From contig JAFTWZ010000005.1 in assembly GCA_017465055.1 (NCBI GenBank), positions 1-64,000 of the forward strand: a DNA stretch of 64,000 nucleotides. Reading direction: 5' to 3'. This stretch comes from Alistipes sp. (GTDB taxonomy: Bacteria > Bacteroidota > Bacteroidia > Bacteroidales > Rikenellaceae). The notes beneath the pieces were generated by a model. That model was not told where the DNA came from, made no database searches, and saw nothing but the letters and a program-made list of their open reading frames with translations. The position numbers were made by a program, and so were the translations under genes. This document shows positions 19,148-28,541 of this stretch, in pieces. Positions within the stretch are counted from its first letter, which is position 1; each line of letters starts with the position of its first letter.

Positions 19148-20428
19148 CTACCACGCGAAGAGAGGATACTCAGCCATCATAGCATTCACATCCTTGCGAA
19201 CAGCTGCGATATTCTCCTCGTTCTCGGGGTCAGACAATACGCGGTCGATAAGCTCGGCGATATACTCCATCTTATCCTCCTTAAGACCACGTGTTGTGAT
19301 GGCTGGAGTACCGAAGCGCAAGCCCGAAGTGGTAAATGGAGTACGCGAGTCGAATGGCACCATATTCTTATTAGTGGTGATATCGGCAGCTACCAAGCAC
19401 TTCTCGGCGAGCTTACCCGTAAGCTCTGGGAACTTAGTACGAAGGTCGACAAGCATAAGGTGGTTATCCGTACCGCCAGATACGATCTTATAGCCGCGCT
19501 TAGTGAGTGCCTCGGCCAAAGCCTTTGCGTTCTTAACTACCTGCTGCTGATACTCCTTGTACTCTGGAGTGAGAGCCTCGCCAAAGGCTACAGCCTTAGC
19601 TGCTATGACGTGCTCAAGTGGACCACCCTGGATACCTGGGAAGACTGCCGAGTTGAGAATCTGCGACATCTTCTTGACTACACCCTTAGGAGTTGTATAG
19701 CCCCAGGGGTTATCGAAGTCCTTACCCATAAGGATGATACCGCCACGAGGGCCACGGAGGGTCTTATGCGTTGTAGAGGTCACGATATGCGCATACTTAA
19801 CAGGGTTATCGAGAAGGCCTGCAGCGATAAGACCTGCGGTGTGAGCCATATCGACCAAAAGGAGAGCACCCACCTTGTCGGCAATCTCGCGCATACGCTT
19901 ATAGTCCCACTCACGAGAGAAGGCCGAAGCACCACCGATGATGAGCTTAGGCTTGTGCTCGAGAGCCAACGCCTCCATCTCATCGTAGTCGATGTTACCA
20001 GTCTCCTCCTTGAGCTTATAACCTACGGCGTTGAAGTACATACCCGACATATTCACTGGCGAACCGTGTGAGAGGTGACCACCGTGCGAGAGGTCAAGAC
20101 CCATAAACGTATCACCAGGCTTGAGGCAAGCGAAGAATACGGCCATATTTGCCTGAGCACCCGAGTGTGGCTGAACATTGGCATACTCAGCACCGTAGAG
20201 CTTGCAGATGCGCTCGATAGCGAGATTCTCAATCTTGTCGACCACCTCGCAACCGCCGTAGTAGCGCGCTGCAGGATAGCCCTCGGCATACTTATTTGTA
20301 CATACCGAGCCCATAGCCGCCATAACCTGGTCGCTAACAAAGTTCTCCGACGCGATAAGCTCGATACCCTTCATCTGACGTGAACGCTCCTCGGCGATCA
20401 AATCAAAAATCTGTAAATCCTTGTTCAT
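19148..20428 (-). CDS. glyA: Serine hydroxymethyltransferase
   Basis: A 426-residue PLP enzyme that converts serine and tetrahydrofolate to glycine and methylene-THF. The PLP lysine is in [14 protein letters not shown] (about residue 227). The N terminus has [12 protein letters not shown] and YYGGCEVVD, the standard SHMT motifs, and length is normal. It is a single gene with its own canonical promoter. Confidence 0.97.
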   Translation of the reverse strand: MNKDLQIFDLIAEERSRQMKGIELIASENFVSDQVMAAMGSVCTNKYAEGYPAARYYGGCEVVDKIENLAIERICKLYGAEYANVQPHSGAQANMAVFFACLKPGDTFMGLDLSHGGHLSHGSPVNMSGMYFNAVGYKLKEETGNIDYDEMEALALEHKPKLIIGGASAFSREWDYKRMREIADKVGALLLVDMAHTAGLIAAGLLDNPVKYAHIVTSTTHKTLRGPRGGIILMGKDFDNPWGYTTPKGVVKKMSQILNSAVFPGIQGGPLEHVIAAKAVAFGEALTPEYKEYQQQVVKNAKALAEALTKRGYKIVSGGTDNHLMLVDLRTKFPELTGKLAEKCLVAADITTNKNMVPFDSRTPFTTSGLRFGTPAITTRGLKEDKMEYIAELIDRVLSDPENEENIAAVRKDVNAMMAEYPLFAW

Positions 20429-20487
20429 TTTAGTTATAGTATAGTGTTATTAAATATTCTTTAAACGGTTAAATCGTTTCCAGCTAA

Positions 20488-20518
20488 CAAAGATATGAAA
20501 TAAAATTTTAAAATCAAA
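20488..20518 (-). promoter_or_regulatory. glyA promoter
   Basis: On the minus strand TTTG (20515-20518) is followed after 19 bp by TATCTTTG (20488-20495), a perfect Bacteroidetes promoter, about 60 bp upstream of the glyA start. Confidence 0.75.
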
Positions 20519-20607
20519 ATCCTATAACGCCGAAAGTGGCACATATATTGTCTCCAGCGATACAACATAATTATCAATGCAACGTACAACTAAGATCTGA
20601 GACGTGT

Positions 20608-21801
20608 ATGAATATAAATACTGGAAAAGGCTCGATTCACGCTACGGCACTGGTAGCCATATGGTCCATCTCGGCAGTAGTATCGCTGCCAGGCCTGGCA
20701 ATATCGCCCATTCTCGAGAAACTCGACACCATATTTCCCACTGCCAGTCAGCTCGAGGTCGAGATGCTCGAGTCGCTGCCTTCGCTGATGATAATACCCT
20801 TTATGTTACTGGCCGGAAGGTGGTCGATGCGCGGAAATAAGATTGCGATGCTGACGCTCGGATGCGCCATATTCCTGCTTAGCGGCATAGGGTCGCTACT
20901 GTCACGCGGCCTCGTGGAGCTGATACTCCTCGGCGCACTGATGGGCGTAGGCGCAGGGTTGATAATACCCCTATCTACAGGCTTTATCGTCGACTACTTC
21001 ACCGGAGACTATCGACTACGCCAGCTCGGTATAAGCTCGGCGATAAACAACCTTACGCTGGTATTGGCCACAGCACTTACGGGCTACTTGGCCGACATAG
21101 AGTGGCACTTTGCATTTGCCGTATATCTACTCCCTGCCGTGACGCTTATACTCATACCCGCGCTTAGCCACTCACGCCCTATGCCCGAGCCTGAGCAGGG
21201 GGCACAGCGCCGTCAGACCAAGATGAACACGGGTATCATAGTAGGCCTTATGCTCTTCTACTTCGCCATAACCTACTGCTCGTTAGTCGTAACCTTCAAT
21301 ACCTCGTACCTAACGGCCGAAGGGGGTATGCACTCATCTACGGCAGGCATCATAATATCGCTATTCTTCATAGCCATAATGGCTCCTGGATTTATCCTCG
21401 GCGACATAGTTCGCCTACTGGGCAACAAGACAAACCTATGTTCGCTAATAGTGATGGCCGCAGGTCTCGGCTTGATGTCGCTATCGAAACCTTCGGAGAC
21501 AACTCTCTGCTTGGGAGCGGTACTCTCGGGAATAGGATACGGCGTGATGCAGCCACTGATATACGATAAGGCGGCAACAAACGCTCCGCCTCATCTTGCG
21601 ACATTAGCACTATCGATAGTTATGGCCGTAAACTACTTAGCCATACTCGTAGCGCCATTTATAATTGACCTTACGGGCCGCATATTCGACTCCGAGAGCC
21701 ACACCCTCGCCTTCAAGGCCAATGCCATAATATCGCTCGCATTAGCCATCGCCACAGCACTACTCTACCGCCGTAGCCGCGTACTTGGCTCCGACGACTA
21801 A
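20608..21801 (+). CDS. MFS transporter
   Basis: About 397 residues from the ATG at 20608, which begins MNINTGKGS; the open frame upstream starts only at a GTG and adds a poorly conserved tail. Twelve hydrophobic segments are visible with a central break around the basic EPEQGAQRRQTK loop. The fourth-helix region GVGAGLIIPLSTGF and the repeated GxLSGIGYG elements fit the major facilitator fold. The substrate cannot be told. It is convergent with the RyR-domain gene, with only 16 bp between the stops and no visible terminator. Confidence 0.85.
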   Translation: MNINTGKGSIHATALVAIWSISAVVSLPGLAISPILEKLDTIFPTASQLEVEMLESLPSLMIIPFMLLAGRWSMRGNKIAMLTLGCAIFLLSGIGSLLSRGLVELILLGALMGVGAGLIIPLSTGFIVDYFTGDYRLRQLGISSAINNLTLVLATALTGYLADIEWHFAFAVYLLPAVTLILIPALSHSRPMPEPEQGAQRRQTKMNTGIIVGLMLFYFAITYCSLVVTFNTSYLTAEGGMHSSTAGIIISLFFIAIMAPGFILGDIVRLLGNKTNLCSLIVMAAGLGLMSLSKPSETTLCLGAVLSGIGYGVMQPLIYDKAATNAPPHLATLALSIVMAVNYLAILVAPFIIDLTGRIFDSESHTLAFKANAIISLALAIATALLYRRSRVLGSDD

Positions 21802-21817
21802 TGACTCCAAGTAGCTA

Positions 21818-24448
21818 TTATGCACGCCTGTCGACCTTCTGAAGTATCGTAGCTATACCGTTGTTAAGTATCTCGTCGTAGGCCTTAGCCCCATCGTCAA
21901 CAGCATCGAGTAGCGAGTAGTCGCGCAGGCAGGGATGATAGTGATAGACGCTATTGGCATACTCGGCCCTGATAGCCTCGTACTTCAGCTTCAAGTCGTC
22001 AACGACACTCTTCGGTGCATTGGTTTGAATGGCTCGGACCTTATCAGCATTAGCCTCGATAAACCTTCGCGTAGCGTCGATATCGCACGGAGCGTAGCCC
22101 AAGATGAGCTGTTGGCAATTCCAGCGATTATGTTCCAAGCGCGCAAGGATACCGCTGTGGGACTTGAATGCACTCTCTATCTGAGCAACCGTGCAGCTCT
22201 TAGCATCGAGGCCCACGGCACGCAGCTTAAGCGCTATTGAGTCGACAAAGTAGAGATTCGAGAAGCGCTTATCCATATCCAACAGCTCCCACTTGGAAAG
22301 CATCGCGGCCGAGTCGGAGAAGGTCGCAAAGTCGAAATTGCGACTCTTAACACTCTGCAGGCTCTTCTGGTCATATATGCTATCAAGAAGCATAGCCTTG
22401 AAGGAGTGGCTGCGGTCGCCCATATATCCGCCGTAGAGCATACCGAAGGGGCGAATATTGGCGTAGCGCAGGTCCTTCCTACCGTTGAAGGAGAGGTTGA
22501 GAGCTATATCGGCAGACTCACGCTGGTAGACCCACACCTGCTGCACGTTGCCATACACCTCAACAGGCATATAGAGTGCCGAGGCAATAGCCTTGCTGGT
22601 ATCCTCCTGGCATATGGCGATGGTTAAGTGTGAATTGCGGACACGCTCACAGCTGACATCGGAGTGTTTCCTAAGATAAGTACGCACGCCATCGCTCTCC
22701 AAGCCTCCCTGAACAAACTCGATTTCGATATCGAGGAAGTTACGCCCCGCAGGACTCAGCGCCCTGAGGCTCGCATCGTCCGAGACCATAGGGTCGATCC
22801 AACAAGCCGTGCTATCGGGACCAAGAGCATTCAAAGAGCAGCTATTAGCATCGACAAAGCGGTGGCGCACAAGGCGAAAGATATTGCTATAATGACCCTT
22901 AAAAAAGAGCATCTCCTGCTCGGCGTTGCTATCTATGAACGTGATTCGCGTGCGGCGACGAGACATAGCCTCGACATCCTCGCGGCTCTCGGCATCGGCG
23001 TAGTTGGCATAGTGACACTGGAGCATAGCCTGCACACCCATAGCCATACCCATCTTAGTCATACCGACAATGACCAGATGGACGTACTCATCCGAGTCTG
23101 GCTTGATGCCCTTACCCTCCAGAGGCAGGTACTCTATTCGGCTATTGAGGTGAGCCTCGCGGTCGACATAGTTGTAAGCCTCGCCATCGACCATAACCCT
23201 GCGTGCCCACGACTCATAACGATTGAAGGGGATGAGGTAGAGCATATCCTTAACCTTCTTCTTAGTATCGGAGAACTGAAGTATCTGGTAGGTAGTCTGA
23301 TACTCGAACATCACCTTACACACACGCCTTGACGAGCTATTTAGGCGAGGCATACGCTCACCCATACGTGCTTGTACACCCTCTAAGTAGTCGACCAGAA
23401 GGTTTACCGTGCGCATATTCATAGCATCGTGGAAGCTCTCGCCGCCATCGTTTGCTGTACTCTCACCGAGAACATATATCTCCGTAGCCCACTCAACATT
23501 GAGCTTACCAATCTCCCACACAGAGTCGCGCAGTGCCTGATAAATCACCACGCGGCACATCTCCGAGTGCGTGAGGTGCGACATAAGCTCATCGCGTACC
23601 TGCTGAGGGTCGCGCGAGGTCTGCAGCAGCACATAGTCGTTACACCCCTCACGACGTAGGTTCAGCTCGCCAGGCTCGACATCGTCCGAAAGCAGGTTCT
23701 TAATCACCGTAGCAGCAATCTCGTTGGCACCTATGACCACCGCAAAGCGCTGCTTACCAAAGTCACACACCCGGTATCGCAAACTGCCATCCCTCCAGTG
23801 ATCTCTACGGCTATCTAACCAGCCAATGATAGATGATACAAGGAGGCCATTGAGTAGCAGCACGCCGAGCATTGCGATGACCGAAATCCAGACTCTATCG
23901 CCACCAGGATTAGTCTCGCGCTGATTACCTGGGTCGACAAATTGCTGATATACACGCCAGAAGACCTTCGAGGTATTGGTTGCGTGTGACCATAGACTCT
24001 CGTCGTACGTCGCATCGCTGTCATCCGCATACGTATGTGCACTATTGGCCATATACTCCTCGTATTGCAGTGCTGGCTCAGAAAAACCCCAGGCGCGACC
24101 CAGCTCCTGAAAGCCGACGACGATAGTAGTAATAGTAGAGGGTATCAGGATAACCAAACAGACAACCTTGCGAAGAAAACGCCCCTTGACCAAACGACGG
24201 TCAAAGGTTATACGCATAAATAGCCAGCCATAGAGGGCATAGAACACATATAAGAGGCCGATAATACCTGCGACATAGCCCACTATGTTGATAGCCTTTG
24301 CCACGCACTCGTTCTCGGGGATATAGAGAAATCCGCCGATGGCTACAAAGCCTAAAATAATAAATATCAGGTCGAACCACTCGCGAACTTTGCGAACCAA
24401 GCGTGACTCCCACACTCGCTTAATCGTAAGCTGAATATCTCTTCTCAT
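21818..24448 (-). CDS. Membrane protein with two TrkA/RCK-like Rossmann domains and a C-terminal RyR-like domain
   Basis: An 876-residue protein. Residues about 20-115 hold three hydrophobic helices and a fourth lies near 190-210. A first Rossmann-like segment follows (RFAVVIGANEIAATVIKNLL, about 230-250) and a second near 470 (HLVIVGMTKMGMAM). The C terminus has EHNRWNCQQLILGY and, later, HPCLRDYSLLDA, the paired signature of bacterial RyR domains. These domains were first described in ryanodine receptors and are found in bacteria fused to ion-channel or TrkA_N parts. No potassium filter is seen, so it may be a nucleotide-gated regulator or an unusual channel (inference). It stands alone. 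Confidence 0.65.
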   Translation of the reverse strand: MRRDIQLTIKRVWESRLVRKVREWFDLIFIILGFVAIGGFLYIPENECVAKAINIVGYVAGIIGLLYVFYALYGWLFMRITFDRRLVKGRFLRKVVCLVILIPSTITTIVVGFQELGRAWGFSEPALQYEEYMANSAHTYADDSDATYDESLWSHATNTSKVFWRVYQQFVDPGNQRETNPGGDRVWISVIAMLGVLLLNGLLVSSIIGWLDSRRDHWRDGSLRYRVCDFGKQRFAVVIGANEIAATVIKNLLSDDVEPGELNLRREGCNDYVLLQTSRDPQQVRDELMSHLTHSEMCRVVIYQALRDSVWEIGKLNVEWATEIYVLGESTANDGGESFHDAMNMRTVNLLVDYLEGVQARMGERMPRLNSSSRRVCKVMFEYQTTYQILQFSDTKKKVKDMLYLIPFNRYESWARRVMVDGEAYNYVDREAHLNSRIEYLPLEGKGIKPDSDEYVHLVIVGMTKMGMAMGVQAMLQCHYANYADAESREDVEAMSRRRTRITFIDSNAEQEMLFFKGHYSNIFRLVRHRFVDANSCSLNALGPDSTACWIDPMVSDDASLRALSPAGRNFLDIEIEFVQGGLESDGVRTYLRKHSDVSCERVRNSHLTIAICQEDTSKAIASALYMPVEVYGNVQQVWVYQRESADIALNLSFNGRKDLRYANIRPFGMLYGGYMGDRSHSFKAMLLDSIYDQKSLQSVKSRNFDFATFSDSAAMLSKWELLDMDKRFSNLYFVDSIALKLRAVGLDAKSCTVAQIESAFKSHSGILARLEHNRWNCQQLILGYAPCDIDATRRFIEANADKVRAIQTNAPKSVVDDLKLKYEAIRAEYANSVYHYHPCLRDYSLLDAVDDGAKAYDEILNNGIATILQKVDRRA

Positions 24449-24593
24449 AAGTCTGTATTGTTATAGTAGTTTAGCTGCGGCAATTACCCAGCAACTCTCA
24501 AATAATATTATACGCACACTAAAGGATAATTGTTTCACACGGTGGGAAGTTTCTATCTATTCGATTGGTCTATGCACCAACTGCTGGTGCGTG

Positions 24594-24649
24594 ACGTAGG
24601 CGCGTGAAAAGTTTTCATAGAGACAGAGAGGTTTATGCGTTAAAGTTCC
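24594..24649. repeat. Partial core-and-arm element upstream of the PepC gene
   Basis: It has the end box GGCGCGTGAAAAGTTTT, one AGAGACAGAGAGG arm, and the core GGTTTATGCGTTAAAG, which is the reverse complement of the 18.07-kb core. No right arm follows; the promoter repeats begin directly after it. Confidence 0.55.
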
Positions 24650-24856
24650 GAAAGTTTAAATACTTTTTCCTATCTTTGGCATCATAATGATGCTCTTACT
24701 ACAACTACCTTTTCACATTAATCATCGCCTCAAGTGTGGAAAGTTTAAATACTTTTTGCTATCTTTGGCATCATAATGATGCTCCTACTACAACTTCCTT
24801 TTCACATTAATCATCGCCTCAAGTGTAGAAAGTTTAAATACTTTTTAGTATCTTTG
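24650..24856 (+). promoter_or_regulatory. Tandem 89-bp promoter repeats upstream of the PepC gene
   Basis: Two full copies (24650-24738 and 24739-24827) and the first 29 bp of a third (24828-24856) follow each other with a period of exactly 89 bp. Each carries AAGTTTAAATACTTTTT followed by TATCTTTG (24671-24678, 24760-24767 and 24849-24856), a match to the TAnnTTTG element. The third copy would serve the gene start at 24889. With the partial element at 24594 this accounts for most of the 440-bp gap. Confidence 0.8.
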
Positions 24857-24888
24857 CCAAATAAGCGTAAACCATAAAACGAAACTAT

Positions 24889-26277
24889 ATGAAACGATTA
24901 CTACTACTCGCCATAGCCTTCGTGGCTGTGGGTGCGCTACAGGCGCAGCAAGACAATGGTGGCATAAGCGCCGAGATGCTCAACGCGATACGCCAGGGCC
25001 AGAGCAACACTCTATCGGAGAAGGCGGCACGCAACGCCTTAGCTCTTAACCCCATAGCCGAGTTGGCGACAAATGCCGACAACCTCGCGATGATAGACAC
25101 CAACTTCTCGCACCGCGTAAAGACTAAGGGTATAACCGACCAGCACCAGTCTGGCCGCTGCTGGCTATTCACAGGCCTCAACGTACTCCGCGCCAAGATG
25201 ATCGACCAGTACAACCTCCCCTCGCTCGAGTTCTCGCAGAACTACCTATTTTTCTACGACCAGTTAGAGAAGTGCAACCTCTTCCTGCAGGCCGTAATCG
25301 ACACCAAGCACCTCGATATGGAGGATCGTCAGGTGGAGTGGCTCTTCAAGAACCCACTGAGCGACGGCGGTCAGTTTACGGGCGTGTCGAACCTCGTGAT
25401 GAAGTATGGCGTAGTGCCTGCCGAGGTGATGCCCGAGAACTACCAGTCGAACAACACTGCTCAGGTATCAAACCTGCTGAAGCTAAAGCTCCGCGAGTAT
25501 GGCCTTAAGCTCCGCGACCAGCGTAACCGCCGCGCAACTATTGACCTCAAAACCGAGATGCTCACCGAGATATACTCGATGTTGGTACGCGCCTATGGCG
25601 TGCCCCCAACAGAGTTTGAGTGGACGATGCGCAACAAGGATGGCGAGGTGGTCAGCACAAAGCTATACACCCCACAGTCGTTCTACAAGGAGTACTTCGG
25701 CGATATCGACCTCGAGAACGACTTCGTAATGGTGATGAACGACCCTTCGCGCGAGTACCACAAGGTATACGAGATTGAGTATGACCGCCACGTATACGAC
25801 GGCGACAACTGGGTGTATCTCAACCTCCCTATCGAGGAGGTAAAGGCCTTAGCCATCGCCTCTATCAAGGATAACACCGCGATGTACTTCTCGTGCGACG
25901 TGGGTAAGTACCTGCTCTCGAAGAAGGGCACGCTCGACATCCGCAACTTCGACTACGAGGCCCTTATGGGCGTGGAGTTCCCAATGAACAAGGAGGAGCG
26001 TGTGCGCACCTTTGCAAGCGGCTCGTCACACGCAATGACACTCATCGCCGTAGACCTCGACGAGGAGGGCAACCCCAAGAAGTGGATGGTGGAGAATAGC
26101 TGGGGACCAACGTCGGGCTGGCAGGGCAACCTCATTATGACCGATGAGTGGTTCGAGGAGTATATGTTCCGCGTGGTGGTAGACAAGAAGTATATCCCCG
26201 AAGAGACCCTCAAGCTCCTCGACCAGAAGCCTACGATGCTGCCATCGTGGGATCCAATGTTTGCCTACGAGGAGTAG
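24889..26277 (+). CDS. Secreted C1-family aminopeptidase (PepC / bleomycin-hydrolase type)
   Basis: A 462-residue papain-type cysteine peptidase. The catalytic Cys is in DQHQSGRCWLF (about residue 92), the His in SSHAMTLIAVDLD (about 385) and the Asn in VENSWGP (about 407). These match the PepC/Blh subfamily. Unlike the cytosolic enzymes it begins with a signal peptide (MKRLLLLAIAFVAVGALQAQ), so it should act in the periplasm or outside. It starts a plus-strand gene group (CYTH protein 12 bp downstream) and is preceded by stacked promoter repeats, which suggests strong or specially regulated expression. Confidence 0.92.
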   Translation: MKRLLLLAIAFVAVGALQAQQDNGGISAEMLNAIRQGQSNTLSEKAARNALALNPIAELATNADNLAMIDTNFSHRVKTKGITDQHQSGRCWLFTGLNVLRAKMIDQYNLPSLEFSQNYLFFYDQLEKCNLFLQAVIDTKHLDMEDRQVEWLFKNPLSDGGQFTGVSNLVMKYGVVPAEVMPENYQSNNTAQVSNLLKLKLREYGLKLRDQRNRRATIDLKTEMLTEIYSMLVRAYGVPPTEFEWTMRNKDGEVVSTKLYTPQSFYKEYFGDIDLENDFVMVMNDPSREYHKVYEIEYDRHVYDGDNWVYLNLPIEEVKALAIASIKDNTAMYFSCDVGKYLLSKKGTLDIRNFDYEALMGVEFPMNKEERVRTFASGSSHAMTLIAVDLDEEGNPKKWMVENSWGPTSGWQGNLIMTDEWFEEYMFRVVVDKKYIPEETLKLLDQKPTMLPSWDPMFAYEE

Positions 26278-26289
26278 ATGCAATAAGCT

Positions 26290-26784
26290 ATGGCACAGGA
26301 GATTGAACGCAAGTTTTTGGTTGTGGGCGAGTATAAACACCTCGCCCACAGCTCTATACACATAGTGCAGGGATACGTAGCCTCGGGAAGGCGCACGGTG
26401 CGCGTACGCATAAGTGACGACAGGGCGTGGCTGACGATAAAAGGGCCTTCGCACGATGGAGGCCTCTCGCGCTTCGAGTGGGAGATAGAGATAGAGTCGA
26501 GGCGTGCTCTCGAGCTGTTACCCTTAGTCGAGGGGGCACTCATAGATAAGCGCCGCTACTTTATCGATGTCGATGGCCACACCTTCGAGGTAGATGAGTT
26601 CTACGGCGATAACCTCGGTTTGGTAGTTGCCGAGGTCGAGCTACAGAGTGCCGACGAGGAGGTCCCTCGGCCAGAGTGGTTAGGGCGCGAGGTGACGGGC
26701 CAGAAGCGCTTCTACAACTCGCATCTTAGGGCACACCCCTATTCGGAGTGGAGCGACGAGGAGAGAGAAATGAGTAAAGAGTAA
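26290..26784 (+). CDS. CYTH-domain protein (triphosphate tunnel metalloenzyme)
   Basis: A 164-residue protein beginning MAQEIERKFLV, which holds the ExExK motif of the CYTH family. Later strands show VRVRIS and WLTIKGP, with EFYGDN and VAEVEL metal- and phosphate-binding strands. Short bacterial members are usually inorganic triphosphatases, and some are adenylate cyclases; which applies here cannot be told. It lies 12 bp after the PepC gene and is probably co-transcribed. Confidence 0.85.
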   Translation: MAQEIERKFLVVGEYKHLAHSSIHIVQGYVASGRRTVRVRISDDRAWLTIKGPSHDGGLSRFEWEIEIESRRALELLPLVEGALIDKRRYFIDVDGHTFEVDEFYGDNLGLVVAEVELQSADEEVPRPEWLGREVTGQKRFYNSHLRAHPYSEWSDEEREMSKE

Positions 26785-26799
26785 AGAAACAACAAATAC

Positions 26800-26940
26800 A
26801 CAGAGACATCTGAACGTTTAAGGAGCTTAGAGACTTTAAGGAATTTAATGACAACGACTCAATGGATCGATCAGCCTATTTCCCGTGGTCTCTCTTGTCT
26901 CTGTAGTCCCTCGCGTCTCCCAAAAACACACGCATAAGTC
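26800..26940. repeat. Core-and-arm intergenic repeat element (degenerate AGAGAC class)
   Basis: The left part has CAGAGACATC and TAGAGACTTT units around GAACGTTTAAGG, and the right arm has GTGGTCTCTCTTGTCTCTG. The end box is ACACGCATAAG. It occupies the 180-bp gap between the CYTH and DUF362 genes. Confidence 0.6.
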
Positions 26941-26964
26941 AACTAACACAACAAACAAAACAAT

Positions 26965-27930
26965 ATGAAACGATTAGTATTACTACTTTTAGGCGCAGCG
27001 GCGTTAGCAGGGTGCAGCAACGCTGAGACTAAGACCGAGGAGCTTCCAAAGGTCTATATGACAACCGACATCAGTCCTGAGGGGTTGGTAAGGGTATACG
27101 AGGCGCTCGGCATCGAGGCAGATGGCAAGGTGGCCGTAAAGATATCTACTGGCGAGCCTGGAGGTAAGAACTATCTCAAGCCCGAACTTATAGGCCAGCT
27201 CGTGCAGTCTGTCGATGGCACCATCGTGGAGTGTAACACCGCATATCGCGGTCGTAGGTTCTCATCCGAGGAGCACCTCAAAGCGGCACGCGAGCACGGC
27301 TTCTTCGAGATTGCCGACGTCGATATTATGGATACCGATGGCGAGATTAAGATTCCTGTGCAGGATACTACCCACCTTAAGTATAACCTCGTGGGTAAGA
27401 ATATCGCAAACTACGACTTTATGATTAACCTCGCACACTTCAAGGGTCACGCTATGGGCGGCTTTGGTGGAGTGTTGAAGAATCAATCTATCGGCGTAGC
27501 ATCGCGCAACGGCAAGGCGTATATCCACTCTGTGGGCATCACCGAAAACCCCGATGAGATGTGGGCACACGTAGACGACCAGATAGGCTTTCTTGAGTCT
27601 ATGGCGGCAGCTGCACAGTCCGTACACGAATATTTTGGTCCAGGCGACATCGTATATATCAACGTGATGAACAATATGTCTATCGACTGCGACTGCAGCT
27701 CACACCCTGCCGACCCACTGCTTAAGGATGTAGGCATCCTCGCCTCGACAGACCCCGTAGCCTTAGACCAGGCCTGCCTCGAGATAGTTATGAACATCAC
27801 CCCCGAGGAGGGTAACGATAATGGCCCACTACTCGAGCGCATCAAGGAGCGTCACGGCACACACATCGTCGATTATGCCGAGAAGATAGGTCTCGGCTCG
27901 AAGCGTTACGAGCTGGTAAATATCGACTGA
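26965..27930 (+). CDS. DUF362-domain lipoprotein
   Basis: A 321-residue protein with a lipoprotein signal (LLLLGAAALAGCS, Cys about residue 17). The body has the DUF362 features DFMINLAHFKGHAMGGFGG (about 150-170), EVVEC-like TIVECNTAYRG and a late ASTDPVALDQACLE. DUF362 proteins often carry Fe-S clusters and occur in redox operons; here only a Cys pair (CDCSS) is seen and no ferredoxin domain. It ends exactly where the next gene begins, so the two are coupled. Confidence 0.85.
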   Translation: MKRLVLLLLGAAALAGCSNAETKTEELPKVYMTTDISPEGLVRVYEALGIEADGKVAVKISTGEPGGKNYLKPELIGQLVQSVDGTIVECNTAYRGRRFSSEEHLKAAREHGFFEIADVDIMDTDGEIKIPVQDTTHLKYNLVGKNIANYDFMINLAHFKGHAMGGFGGVLKNQSIGVASRNGKAYIHSVGITENPDEMWAHVDDQIGFLESMAAAAQSVHEYFGPGDIVYINVMNNMSIDCDCSSHPADPLLKDVGILASTDPVALDQACLEIVMNITPEEGNDNGPLLERIKERHGTHIVDYAEKIGLGSKRYELVNID

Positions 27931-28449
27931 ATGGCTATGCGCGTGGCGGTCGAGAGGCTTCTCGACCACTACCCCGAGGCCACGCTACAGGATATCTACA
28001 AGACGATGTTTCAGGATCGCTTTGGCGTGGCACACCTACTCTCGGAGCGCAGTGTAGTGCGTGACTACATAGCTAAGGAGGTGGAGCACGCAGAGGGCGA
28101 GTGTCTGAAGTATTACGAGGCGTGCGGCTGGCGCGGCGACTATGTCCGCGTGGACCTTCGTGCGGTGCGTGACGGAGTGATGAGCATAGATGAGCTTACC
28201 GATAGGTTTATGCGTAGCGCCGAGTGCGGACCAAAGATAGATAGCGCAGCATTAGAGGCGTGGCAGCATGAGTGGGTGACCATAAGCACCGTATGCCGCG
28301 ACCTGCTCGTTGAGATTGATGGCTACCAGCAGGACTCTACCAACATTGCGGAGCTTATAGCCTCGGGCAGATATGTCTTACACCACAGCCGTAGGTACAA
28401 CGAGGCCTACAAACCCCACTACCGCATAGTGCATCGCTCGATACTATAG
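27931..28449 (+). CDS. Hypothetical protein, 172 residues, coupled to the DUF362 gene
   Basis: Not recognised. Its ATG directly follows the TGA of the DUF362 gene, which is strong evidence for translation and for a linked role. The sequence is soluble and acidic. Conserved-looking stretches are TMFQDRFGVAHLLSE near the N terminus and HHSRRYNEAYKPHYRIVHR at the C terminus. The latter has a His/Arg/Tyr-rich pattern that could form an active site or a nucleic-acid or phosphate-binding surface (inference). A strong hairpin terminator follows. Confidence 0.8.
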   Translation: MAMRVAVERLLDHYPEATLQDIYKTMFQDRFGVAHLLSERSVVRDYIAKEVEHAEGECLKYYEACGWRGDYVRVDLRAVRDGVMSIDELTDRFMRSAECGPKIDSAALEAWQHEWVTISTVCRDLLVEIDGYQQDSTNIAELIASGRYVLHHSRRYNEAYKPHYRIVHRSIL

Positions 28450-28466
28450 CGTGTAGCATAAAAAAC

Positions 28467-28500
28467 AGATGTGGAGCTTGCGAGCTCCACATCTATTTTT
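28467..28500. terminator. Bidirectional rho-independent terminator
   Basis: A perfect 12-bp stem (AGATGTGGAGCT / AGCTCCACATCT) with a TGCG loop, followed by ATTTTT on the plus strand and preceded by AAAAA, so it can stop both the plus-strand DUF362 unit and the minus-strand channel operon. Confidence 0.9.
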
Positions 28501-28541
28501 ACATTGCTGTCTACCAACGTACTACTGAGCCACGAGGCCCC

